Below, piece by piece: positions 7,338 through 13,954 of a stretch of DNA of 19,017 nt. The notes below the pieces were generated by a model. That model saw only the letters and a list, made by a program, of their open reading frames with translations. It ran no database searches and had not been told where the DNA came from. The stretch's first letter is position 1, and each line of letters starts with the position of its first letter. Source of the DNA: Candidatus Melainabacteria bacterium GWA2_34_9 (GTDB taxonomy: Bacteria; Cyanobacteriota; Vampirovibrionia; Gastranaerophilales; UBA9971); NCBI GenBank assembly GCA_001784535.1, contig MFRJ01000090.1:13664-32680 (forward strand), given 5' to 3'. Made by a program: the position numbers and the translations under genes.

Positions 7338-7604
7338 TCAGGAAACCATTTTATCGATTTTGTTTTGTTCCGGTGGACCTATTTGGTCTAGCAAAATCTT
7401 TATTACACTTGACATCTGACAAACGAACGAATAACTGCTTTTAGCAACAGAACAATCAAGGCAGTTGCTATTGCTGAGGTAGCATCTTATAGCCTGATCC
7501 GTCCAATTTTTTGTTATGGAATTTGAAATTTCGTTAACTTCTCTTGATGGAATGTAGCTAATTTTAGCAGATTTTTGTGGTTTAGCGTAAGTTTTATTTA
7601 TCAT
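7338..7604 (-). CDS. Small cysteine-containing hypothetical protein
   Basis: I do not recognise this 88-residue frame by name. It looks like a real small protein rather than a shadow: no other frame competes, and the composition is balanced. Four cysteines follow the pattern C-x6-C-x2-C-x10-C (CYLSNSNC, CLDC, then SFVCQM), which would suit a metal site or disulfides. A helix IKILLDQIGPP follows. No signal peptide or membrane segment is seen. The ATG at 7604 has only a weak, distant AGGA upstream. It is convergent with ilvC, whose terminator lies just downstream, and divergent from the TPR gene. Confidence 0.5.
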   Translation of the reverse strand: MINKTYAKPQKSAKISYIPSREVNEISNSITKNWTDQAIRCYLSNSNCLDCSVAKSSYSFVCQMSSVIKILLDQIGPPEQNKIDKMVS

Positions 7605-7801
7605 AATGCTTTGACATTCCTATATCTATAATGAATCCGACATACTGATACAAAACTGCATCATCACTTGACAAGAATATATCGTTTTGGACTTATAGTA
7701 ATCATTTATTTGTTGTATTATTTTTGATTTTTTAAAAATAAGCAAAATATAATTGTATAATTGTCTTATTCAGGCATGTTGGATGTTTTTTCATCAAAAT
7801 T
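7605..7801 (+). promoter_or_regulatory. Divergent intergenic region with candidate promoter for the TPR gene
   Basis: This AT-rich gap separates the small minus-strand gene from the TPR gene. TTGATT at 7724-7729 and TATAAT at 7748-7753 are spaced by 18 bp and could drive the TPR-yhcH operon. A TTGACA at 7668-7673 lacks a well-spaced -10. The TPR start has no strong ribosome-binding site. Confidence 0.4.
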
Positions 7802-10798
7802 ATGAACAATAAAAGCTTAAACAAGTTTATTTTCCCTTTTTTACTTTGCGCAATTGTAGCTTCAAATTCGATAAGTTCAAGCGCAGAGGAAATTAACATT
7901 GAAAAAATTAACTTTGAACTGGGTATAAGCTGTCTTAAACAAAACGATTACAGGCAGGCAATTAAGTATTTTGAACTGGTAGTACAAAAAAATCCTAAAA
8001 ACATTGAAGCACATTACAATCTTGCACTTGCGTATAAAAAATACGGCATGTCAGAAAAATCGGTTTCGGAATTTGACAGGGTTGTAAAATTGCTCAATGA
8101 TCCGCAGAATTTTGAAGCAAAGGGTATAGATATTAATAAACTCAGGCAGGAAAACAGAATTCTGCACAGTAACGAGCTTGCTTCCGATAAATATGAGCTT
8201 TATTCAAAAGTTAAATCGCAGGAAAACGATTATATTGACCTCGGAGATATGCATTTTGACAATCAGCAGTTTGAAACAGCTATTGAATACTATAATCTTG
8301 CTCTTCAAATAAATCCTTATAACGATTTTACATATTTTAAAATAGCAAAAAGTTATATGGATGCAGGAAATTATCTTCAAGCAGAACCATATATAACAAG
8401 GGCAGTGGAATTAACTCCGCAAAATCCTAAATATACTTATTATAAAGATATTGTAGTTAAAAGTATCGGCAGTAAATACTATAAAAACATTGACCTTCGA
8501 GAAAAAATAGTTAATAAGTCAATAAATAGAAAAGATCCGATGCAAGGGTTTGAGCTTCCCGAAGAATACAAAAAAGAGCTTTTTGCTGAAGAAGAAAAAA
8601 GCACCGCAGGAAATAAACCTGAACCCTATGTTGAAGAAATAATAAATCCTGAAAATGCAGTTATTCAACCTAATAAAACTTCAAAAATAAAAAAGCTTTT
8701 TGTAAAGAAGCAAAATATAAATAAAAGTATAGCTGCTGAAGAGAAAAAACAGGAAATAAAACCGGAAAATGCCGGGAATTTTACTCAGGGTAAATCGCAG
8801 GAGCTTGATTATCTGGATTTGGCTGATTTGCATTATGATAATCAGGAATTTGAAACGGCACTGGAGTATTACACGCTTGCTTTAAACATTAATTCAAATA
8901 ATGATTATACTTATTATAAGATTGCACGCTGCTTTATCGATATGAAGCAGTATCGAAATGCGGATGAGTACATTAATAAAGCTCTTGTATTGTCGTCAAT
9001 GAATAAAAAATATTTGTTCTTTAAGAATGAAATTGCAAGTAATTTGAATTCTGCTGAAAATACGACTTTAGCGTTTAAATCACCTGAGGATTTTTCGAAG
9101 AATAAAGTTAATGTAAATCCAAACAAAGTCAGTAAGCTCAATCCAAACCTGAAAATGATTGCTGAAGACCCGAAAATTATTTCGGAAGAAACTATTATAG
9201 AGGATGAACCTGACGTTTCTAATGCTAAATTGCCGGAAATCTCTCCTGTCAATAAAACACAAAAAGTAAATGTTGCAGTTTCCAACAAAGCGAATAAGCC
9301 CGCACAACACTTAGCTGTCATCCCGAACTTGATTCGGGATCTAACCAATAGTGCTTTATCGCTTAAATCCAAAAATGGAAAGATGCTAAATCAAGTTCAG
9401 CATGACAATCAACAAGTTCAAAGCAATAACGATCCCGTGACTACCCAGAAACTAATTTCTTCTGTGGAAACAACAACACCTTCAGTTTTTGGCAAGGATA
9501 TGAAGTATTACCAAACACAAGAGCCAGAACAAACTAAACCTGCTGATATTCAATACGAAAAACCTATGCAGACAGAACCTCAAGAACAACAATACTCACC
9601 TGATTATTATAACGAAAAAGGTATAGAGTATTTTAAACGCGATAATATGCAGAAAGCTGAAAATTTCTTCAAAAAAGCTATTGAATTAAAGCCGATGTAT
9701 GCAAAAGCTTATAATAACCTTGCAAACGTTGAGGCAAAACGTGGAAATTTTGATATAGCTATACAATATAACCTGCAAGCTCTGACAATTGACCCTTATT
9801 ATCCTGAATCTTACTATAATTTGGCTTTGATATATAAAAAGAGAAAAGATTTTATCAATGAAATTGCTTATTTAGACAAAGCCGTACAGGCTGACCCGAA
9901 ATACTATCAGGCTTATTTTACGCGAGGACTTTCATATTACAATGCCGGCAACTATGAGCAGGCAAAATATAATTTCAAAGAAGTGCTAAAACTTAAAAAC
10001 GACCACTATCTGGCAAGTCAAAACCTCGGGATAATTTATGCCAACGAGCTAAACAAAACCGAAGCTGAAAATTACCTGAAGACAGCTATAAGGCTCAATA
10101 AAAACAACGCAACTTCTTACTATTACTTGGCTTCAATTTATCAAACCACAGGAAGTGTTTTTGATGCTATAGAAAATTACCGGAAAACAATAGAGCTTGA
10201 CCCTGCAAATTATAAAGCATATCTCGCTTTAGCAAAATCTTATGAACAAAATGACGAAATAGACAGAGCTATTGATATATTAAATGATGCGATACAGCTA
10301 AATCAGTCAAATGCAGAGCCTTATAATTGTTTAGGCTTGCTGTATCTTAAAAAAGACAAATATATCGAGGCGACAAACTCATTCCAGAAAGCTATTTCAA
10401 TTAATTCCAACAGGTCAGTTTATCATTATAATCTGAGCCAGAGTTATATTTGCCTGAATATGAAAAACAAGGCAAAAGTTGAGTTTGAAAGAGCTGTTAA
10501 TATCCAACCTGCAACTATTCAAGACTATATAGATCTTTCGGAAATCTTCTATGATCGATCAATGCCTAGTTATTCGATTAAAGTCCTGAAAGACGGGATT
10601 GCTGCTTTGCCTGACAATGATTATCTGTATGTGGTACTTTCGAGGTTCTACGAAAAAACAGGAGCTATAACTTCAGCTAAAAAACTGCTTACAGATTACC
10701 TCGTTAAGAAACCTAACGGCACTCTAAGCTTGCTAATCCAGCGCAAATTAAGCAGTATGGAAAATACAGTCAATAATGGAAATAATAGTGATTTATGA
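7802..10798 (+). CDS. Exported tetratricopeptide-repeat protein (998 aa) with inserted palindromic element
   Basis: Residues 1-28 form a signal peptide (hydrophobic FIFPFLLCAIVAS, cleavage near SSAEE). TPR helices occur in three blocks: about 30-225, about 333-418 and 601-985. The last is an uninterrupted array of roughly eleven 34-residue repeats, seen from repeated pairs such as YNLALIYKK and A..Y...I.L.P. Residues 140-225 and 333-418 are a duplication (QENDYIDLGDMHFDNQQFETA and QELDYLDLADLHYDNQEFETA). The linkers (240-330 and 425-600) are charged and low in complexity. Residues about 506-536 are encoded by a mobile palindromic repeat (separate entry). TPR arrays mount protein partners, so an envelope scaffold role is likely; no enzyme motif is seen. 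The stop overlaps the next start by 4 nt (ATGA). Confidence 0.88.
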   Translation: MNNKSLNKFIFPFLLCAIVASNSISSSAEEINIEKINFELGISCLKQNDYRQAIKYFELVVQKNPKNIEAHYNLALAYKKYGMSEKSVSEFDRVVKLLNDPQNFEAKGIDINKLRQENRILHSNELASDKYELYSKVKSQENDYIDLGDMHFDNQQFETAIEYYNLALQINPYNDFTYFKIAKSYMDAGNYLQAEPYITRAVELTPQNPKYTYYKDIVVKSIGSKYYKNIDLREKIVNKSINRKDPMQGFELPEEYKKELFAEEEKSTAGNKPEPYVEEIINPENAVIQPNKTSKIKKLFVKKQNINKSIAAEEKKQEIKPENAGNFTQGKSQELDYLDLADLHYDNQEFETALEYYTLALNINSNNDYTYYKIARCFIDMKQYRNADEYINKALVLSSMNKKYLFFKNEIASNLNSAENTTLAFKSPEDFSKNKVNVNPNKVSKLNPNLKMIAEDPKIISEETIIEDEPDVSNAKLPEISPVNKTQKVNVAVSNKANKPAQHLAVIPNLIRDLTNSALSLKSKNGKMLNQVQHDNQQVQSNNDPVTTQKLISSVETTTPSVFGKDMKYYQTQEPEQTKPADIQYEKPMQTEPQEQQYSPDYYNEKGIEYFKRDNMQKAENFFKKAIELKPMYAKAYNNLANVEAKRGNFDIAIQYNLQALTIDPYYPESYYNLALIYKKRKDFINEIAYLDKAVQADPKYYQAYFTRGLSYYNAGNYEQAKYNFKEVLKLKNDHYLASQNLGIIYANELNKTEAENYLKTAIRLNKNNATSYYYLASIYQTTGSVFDAIENYRKTIELDPANYKAYLALAKSYEQNDEIDRAIDILNDAIQLNQSNAEPYNCLGLLYLKKDKYIEATNSFQKAISINSNRSVYHYNLSQSYICLNMKNKAKVEFERAVNIQPATIQDYIDLSEIFYDRSMPSYSIKVLKDGIAALPDNDYLYVVLSRFYEKTGAITSAKKLLTDYLVKKPNGTLSLLIQRKLSSMENTVNNGNNSDL
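9316..9407. repeat. Palindromic repeat element inserted in-frame in the TPR gene
   Basis: The 92-bp segment has 27-base terminal inverted repeats (9316-9342 and 9381-9407), starting TGTCAT and ending ATGACA, identical at 22 of 27 positions. Each arm is itself a small hairpin; the left one is perfect (ATCCCGAA with TTCGGGAT). The arm differences are mostly paired, CCC/GGG on the left versus GCT/AGC on the right, which keeps each stem foldable. The translated text, VIPNLIRDL...KMLNQVQHDN, is the familiar product of this class of intergenic palindromic element when read through. It sits in a low-complexity linker between TPR blocks, so the host protein tolerates it. No second copy is visible in the window. 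Confidence 0.85.
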
Positions 10799-11244
10799 TT
10801 ATAGATAAACTAAAAAATGCTTCTTTTTATTACGGAATCAGTGAAAAAATCGCCACAGCTTTGAAATATCTAGAAAAAACTGATTTGTCAGAATTCCAAA
10901 ATGGAAAATATGAAATAGAAGGTGATGATATTTTTGTAATCGTGCAGGATTACCACACAAAACCCGTGTCAGAAGGGAAATTTGAAGCGCATAGAAAATA
11001 CATTGATATTCAGTACATAATTAAAGGCGTGGAAAAAATGGGCTATACCTATGTCCATAATCTAAAACCTTCAACCGAATATGACGAAGAAAAAGATATT
11101 ATATTTTTAGAGGGTGATGGCGATTTTGTGACTGTTGAAAAAGGATTTTTTACTATTTTTGCGACGGAAGATGCTCACATGCCCGGAATTGAATCAAAAA
11201 CTTCCGAATACGTCAAAAAAGCGGTTGTAAAGATTAAAGTGTAA
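10795..11244 (+). CDS. YhcH/YjgK/YiaL family protein (DUF386)
   Basis: The 149-residue protein matches the YhcH/YjgK/YiaL (EbgC-like) cupin family. Family features are FEAHRKYIDIQYIIKGVEKMGY, the central ...FTIFATEDAHMPG motif carrying a likely metal-binding His, and the closing VKKAVVKIKV. Known members act on sugar metabolites, for example in sialic-acid or beta-galactoside pathways, often as small anomerase-like or accessory enzymes. Length is normal (about 150). It overlaps the TPR gene by 4 nt (ATGA), so it is translationally coupled to it, but no sugar-catabolic gene is near. The biological link to an exported TPR protein is not obvious. A cobalamin riboswitch with its own promoter begins right after the stop. 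Confidence 0.9.
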   Translation: MIIDKLKNASFYYGISEKIATALKYLEKTDLSEFQNGKYEIEGDDIFVIVQDYHTKPVSEGKFEAHRKYIDIQYIIKGVEKMGYTYVHNLKPSTEYDEEKDIIFLEGDGDFVTVEKGFFTIFATEDAHMPGIESKTSEYVKKAVVKIKV

Positions 11245-11257
11245 AAACAAAGTTTTC

Positions 11258-11286
11258 TTTACAACAAATTTTGCTAATGATAATAT
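11258..11286 (+). promoter_or_regulatory. Sigma-70-type promoter for the cobalamin riboswitch transcript
   Basis: TTTACA at 11258-11263 and TAATAT at 11281-11286 are separated by 17 bp. The predicted start (about 11293) coincides with the first base of the aptamer P1 helix. This makes the riboswitch transcript independent of the upstream TPR-yhcH operon. Confidence 0.6.
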
Positions 11287-11293
11287 TTATATC

Positions 11294-11407
11294 AACAAAC
11301 AGGGAAACACGGTGAAAATCCGTGACTGTGCCGCAACTGTAGTAAGGGGGATGCCGCAAGAAGCATTCTTGGAAAATCCTTCCTTAAGTCAGAATACCTC
11401 TTTGTTA
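11294..11407 (+). ncRNA. Cobalamin riboswitch aptamer
   Basis: The conserved core of the B12 element is clear: AGGGAA, a CACGG/CCGTG hairpin (11308-11324) with loop TGAAAAT, then ACTGTGCCGCAACTGTAGTA, and finally the B12 box AAGTCAGAATACCT at 11386-11399. AACAAA at 11294-11299 pairs with TTTGTT at 11401-11406 to close P1. In known cases cobalamin binding shuts off expression of the downstream gene. The downstream platform here is a terminator at 11469-11502. The downstream genes are not recognised B12 genes, which is unusual. Confidence 0.93.
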
Positions 11408-11468
11408 CAAGTTACTAGCGAGCACTAGAGGTATATGGTTGTGAGAATTACATATTTATAATTATACA

Positions 11469-11502
11469 GAAGAACTCTTTTATTGCTAAAGAGCTCTTTT
11501 TT
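11469..11502 (+). terminator. Riboswitch expression platform: intrinsic terminator
   Basis: AAGAACTCTTT pairs with AAAGAGCTCTT with one mismatch and is followed by six T. It lies 60 bp after the aptamer and 30 bp before the next ATG, the expected place for a transcription-terminating platform. A small CTAG/CTAG hairpin at 11415-11428 may supply the kissing-loop partner of L5. Confidence 0.75.
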
Positions 11503-11532
11503 AGTGTTTAAACTGCTTTATTTGAGAAAGAC

Positions 11533-12255
11533 ATGAGAATACAAACTTCAAACGTAAATTATATGCCAAAAATGCAGGTTCAGACGAAACCGATGGGCGT
11601 AATGTGCCCACATGGAAGCCCTGCCGGTGCTTGTCCTGCTTGTATGGGTGGAGGAGGCGGCGGTTCATCAGTAAAATCAAAACCAACCGCACATGAACTC
11701 GGACTTTTGACTTGGGCGGATTTACTGCCCGCGTGGAATGCAATGCTCGCGGCAAATCAAAGAAAAGAATTCGACAAGAAACTCGACACTTTACTTGCAA
11801 TGAAAAAATATGTTGAACAATCCAATATTTATAAAGCGATAAATAATTTTATCGATAGTAAAATTATGCCGCTGGTGAAGCTTTTGAATTCACAAGTTTT
11901 AACACCTCTGACAAAAGCCATAAACCAGACAATTCAAGCTATAAATAACATTTATACCGAGTTGAAAGCTCAAATTACGCAACAGTTAACTAAATTGGCA
12001 GGCGTGTTAAATGAAAAACTCCAACTGGTAATGGATAAACTTAAACATGCAACAGAAATGCTTAAAAATGCAATGGAAATCTTTATGTCTAATCTAAAAG
12101 ATAAAGAAAAAGCTGTAAAAGAGCATTTATTGGCTTTTGCAAACAGACTGAGGAAAAAACTTTTTAGGATAATTGAGGCAATGGATAATTCTTTTGAAGA
12201 ATTAGATGAACAGAAACACAATGCAGAAAATTACGAGGAATTAATAAATGAATAG
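11533..12255 (+). CDS. Uncharacterised helical protein with CPH...CPxC head, riboswitch-controlled
   Basis: I do not recognise this 240-residue protein. After a 24-residue lead comes Cys25-P-His27, six residues, then Cys34-P-A-Cys37, a CxH/CxxC arrangement able to hold a metal. A run of six glycines follows. The rest (about residues 50-235) is entirely predicted helix, amphipathic and Lys/Gln/Leu-rich, like a phasin or coiled-coil protein (for example MDKLKHATEMLKNAMEIFMSNLKDKEKAVK). There is no signal peptide or membrane helix. The ATG lies 30 bp after the riboswitch terminator with a modest GAGAAAG site. The stop overlaps the next gene by 8 nt, so the two are coupled. It is the first gene under the cobalamin riboswitch. 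Confidence 0.75.
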   Translation: MRIQTSNVNYMPKMQVQTKPMGVMCPHGSPAGACPACMGGGGGGSSVKSKPTAHELGLLTWADLLPAWNAMLAANQRKEFDKKLDTLLAMKKYVEQSNIYKAINNFIDSKIMPLVKLLNSQVLTPLTKAINQTIQAINNIYTELKAQITQQLTKLAGVLNEKLQLVMDKLKHATEMLKNAMEIFMSNLKDKEKAVKEHLLAFANRLRKKLFRIIEAMDNSFEELDEQKHNAENYEELINE

Positions 12256-13690
12256 AAATCCCGTACTAAACAATTTTACAGCCGAGAACTCCCGTACCCG
12301 TAATTTTGCGGACATAAATGACAGAAAAAAAGCGAAAAACGATGTTACTAAAGAAGGTGTCGTAGTAAACACTTTTATAAAAGACCCCGACACTTATTAT
12401 GCTGATTCTCGGGTTCGCGAAACAGCTCTACCAAAAGATATGTTTGATAAAAAAGAAAAAATTACAAATAAATGGTATAACCATCCGTTAGTTCCAATAA
12501 TCGCCGCACCTCTTACACTTTTGGGCATAGGTGCAGGGCTCGCAAAAGCTTATAAAAGTTCTTTTATTCATAAATTCAAGATTCCTGCAAAAGACCAGAT
12601 TCCGAACTTTGGAAGGATTGTCACCATAAACGATGATAACAAAATGGTATTGCTTTTGCTTGTTCAGGATCCCTCAATAAAATCACTGCTTGCAACAACA
12701 GCTGTTTTTGCTACTTCTGCCAGCGGTTTTATTATGAAAAACGTAGTTGATGGCGTCAAGGAAGTTCTTGTGAAAAAACAGTTTGCGGACATAAAACGGG
12801 ATAAAGAAGAAAAGCTCATTGATATTGAAACAAGAAGTTTTTCAGGCAAAAATCAAATAATCAGAAGTTTAATGTCACAAAAATCCGCTGAATTAAACAG
12901 TTATGACAATTCTTCGATAAATTCCGAAAAACCAAGTTTTGCCCAGCTAAAAAATAAAATAGCATTTAAAGGAGACGAAAATAAAGAAATTAAGAAGGAT
13001 TCATTAGGCAAAATAGCTTTATATTCGGCTTTAAGTGTCGTAACGATAGGTTTATCGGTGTTATTTACAAAATCAATACTGAAAAATATAGGCTCAATAG
13101 CAAAACACCTTGAAAATATTAAAACAGAAGCCGGGGAAAAATTAAGCAAGGATTTAGCGAATTTACCTGAAAAGAAAATAAAAGAAACACTACAAAAATC
13201 AAAAATATCTCAAGAAACAAAACATTTTGTTATGAAAGAATGGCAAAAATCAAATGGCAAAGATTCAGTATTTCAAGCTGCGCCTGAAATGATGGGCGGA
13301 ATCCCCGGAAAAACAAGTTTTTCCTCGGTGGTGAGTGATGTAACATCTTTTATTTATACCTATGTGCTTAATCCAACACCTCAAACAAGAAACCTTGCAC
13401 TCCTTTTATGTTCATCTGCGGCTCTTGGATACGTTGGTGAAAAAACAGTTGAAGGAATAAAAGAAACACGCGTTGAAAAAGCAAACGCAAAAACAGAAGT
13501 TGACCTTCAGGACAGGCTTGTTCAGGTAGAGTTAAAAAACTTTTATCAAAAGAAAAACAGCTATATTCAGCCTTTAATGGATGATTATAAGGAGAAAATC
13601 AAGACGCCGTTTTCTAAAGAAGATGTTAAAAAGATGAAAGAAAACGTCCTGACGGAAATTAAAAGCGGACCTCCGTTTGTATATTCATAA
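12248..13690 (+). CDS. Uncharacterised membrane protein with internal duplication
   Basis: I do not recognise this 480-residue protein. Predicted membrane helices are at about residues 80-100, 135-152, 254-276 and 380-398. Two halves are homologous: residues 133-199 and 380-444 share a membrane helix, then K.V[VE]G[VI]KE..V.K......D...L..[IV]E...F..K...I..LM. Helices 80-100 and 254-276 are probably the matching first helices. Between the halves is an IAFKG motif (238-242), also found in the AAA+ protein nearby. The N-terminal 70 residues are polar. No transporter or enzyme signature is visible. It overlaps the CPH/CPxC gene by 8 nt and is followed by a terminator, so these two genes form the riboswitch-controlled unit. 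Confidence 0.75.
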   Translation: MNRNPVLNNFTAENSRTRNFADINDRKKAKNDVTKEGVVVNTFIKDPDTYYADSRVRETALPKDMFDKKEKITNKWYNHPLVPIIAAPLTLLGIGAGLAKAYKSSFIHKFKIPAKDQIPNFGRIVTINDDNKMVLLLLVQDPSIKSLLATTAVFATSASGFIMKNVVDGVKEVLVKKQFADIKRDKEEKLIDIETRSFSGKNQIIRSLMSQKSAELNSYDNSSINSEKPSFAQLKNKIAFKGDENKEIKKDSLGKIALYSALSVVTIGLSVLFTKSILKNIGSIAKHLENIKTEAGEKLSKDLANLPEKKIKETLQKSKISQETKHFVMKEWQKSNGKDSVFQAAPEMMGGIPGKTSFSSVVSDVTSFIYTYVLNPTPQTRNLALLLCSSAALGYVGEKTVEGIKETRVEKANAKTEVDLQDRLVQVELKNFYQKKNSYIQPLMDDYKEKIKTPFSKEDVKKMKENVLTEIKSGPPFVYS

Positions 13691-13711
13691 TTCAAAAGTA
13701 ATATATTTTAA

Positions 13712-13743
13712 CAATCTCTATGTGAAGAATTATAGAGGTTTTT
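13712..13743 (+). terminator. Terminator of the riboswitch-controlled pair
   Basis: AATCTCTAT (13713-13721) pairs with ATAGAGGTT (13732-13740), with one G-U pair, around a 10-nt loop and before a short T run. It lies just after the duplicated membrane-protein gene. Confidence 0.65.
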
Positions 13744-13777
13744 AGACTGCATTTTAAATTGATAAAAAAAATCTTTC

Positions 13778-13806
13778 TTGAAATAGTTAGAAAAATATAA
13801 TATAGT
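13778..13806 (+). promoter_or_regulatory. Promoter of the AAA+ ATPase gene
   Basis: TTGAAA at 13778-13783 and TATAGT at 13801-13806 have a 17-bp spacer. This would give the ATPase gene its own long leader of about 140 nt. Confidence 0.5.
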
Positions 13807-13873
13807 TAACAAGGATTTTTTATATTTCCAGATATGAGGCGGCGTAAACAAAAGGTTTTTAAAGTAATTAAAT

Positions 13874-13906
13874 ACAGCTAACCCTTTATATAAAGAGGGT
13901 TGCTGT
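13874..13906 (+). promoter_or_regulatory. Leader hairpin upstream of the AAA+ ATPase
   Basis: ACAGC and AACCCT (interrupted by one bulged T) pair with AGGGTT and GCTGT to form an 11-bp stem. Only a short T run follows, so it may be a leader structure rather than a full terminator. It matches no riboswitch class I know. Confidence 0.4.
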
Positions 13907-13954
13907 TTGTAATGCGTTATTTACATTTGGTGGATAGGATTCAGGAGGCAGGAT

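Noticed and set aside
8914..9372. 152-codon open frame antisense to the TPR gene
   Set aside because: It overlaps a clear TPR coding region, has no ribosome-binding site and partly reads the palindromic element in reverse.
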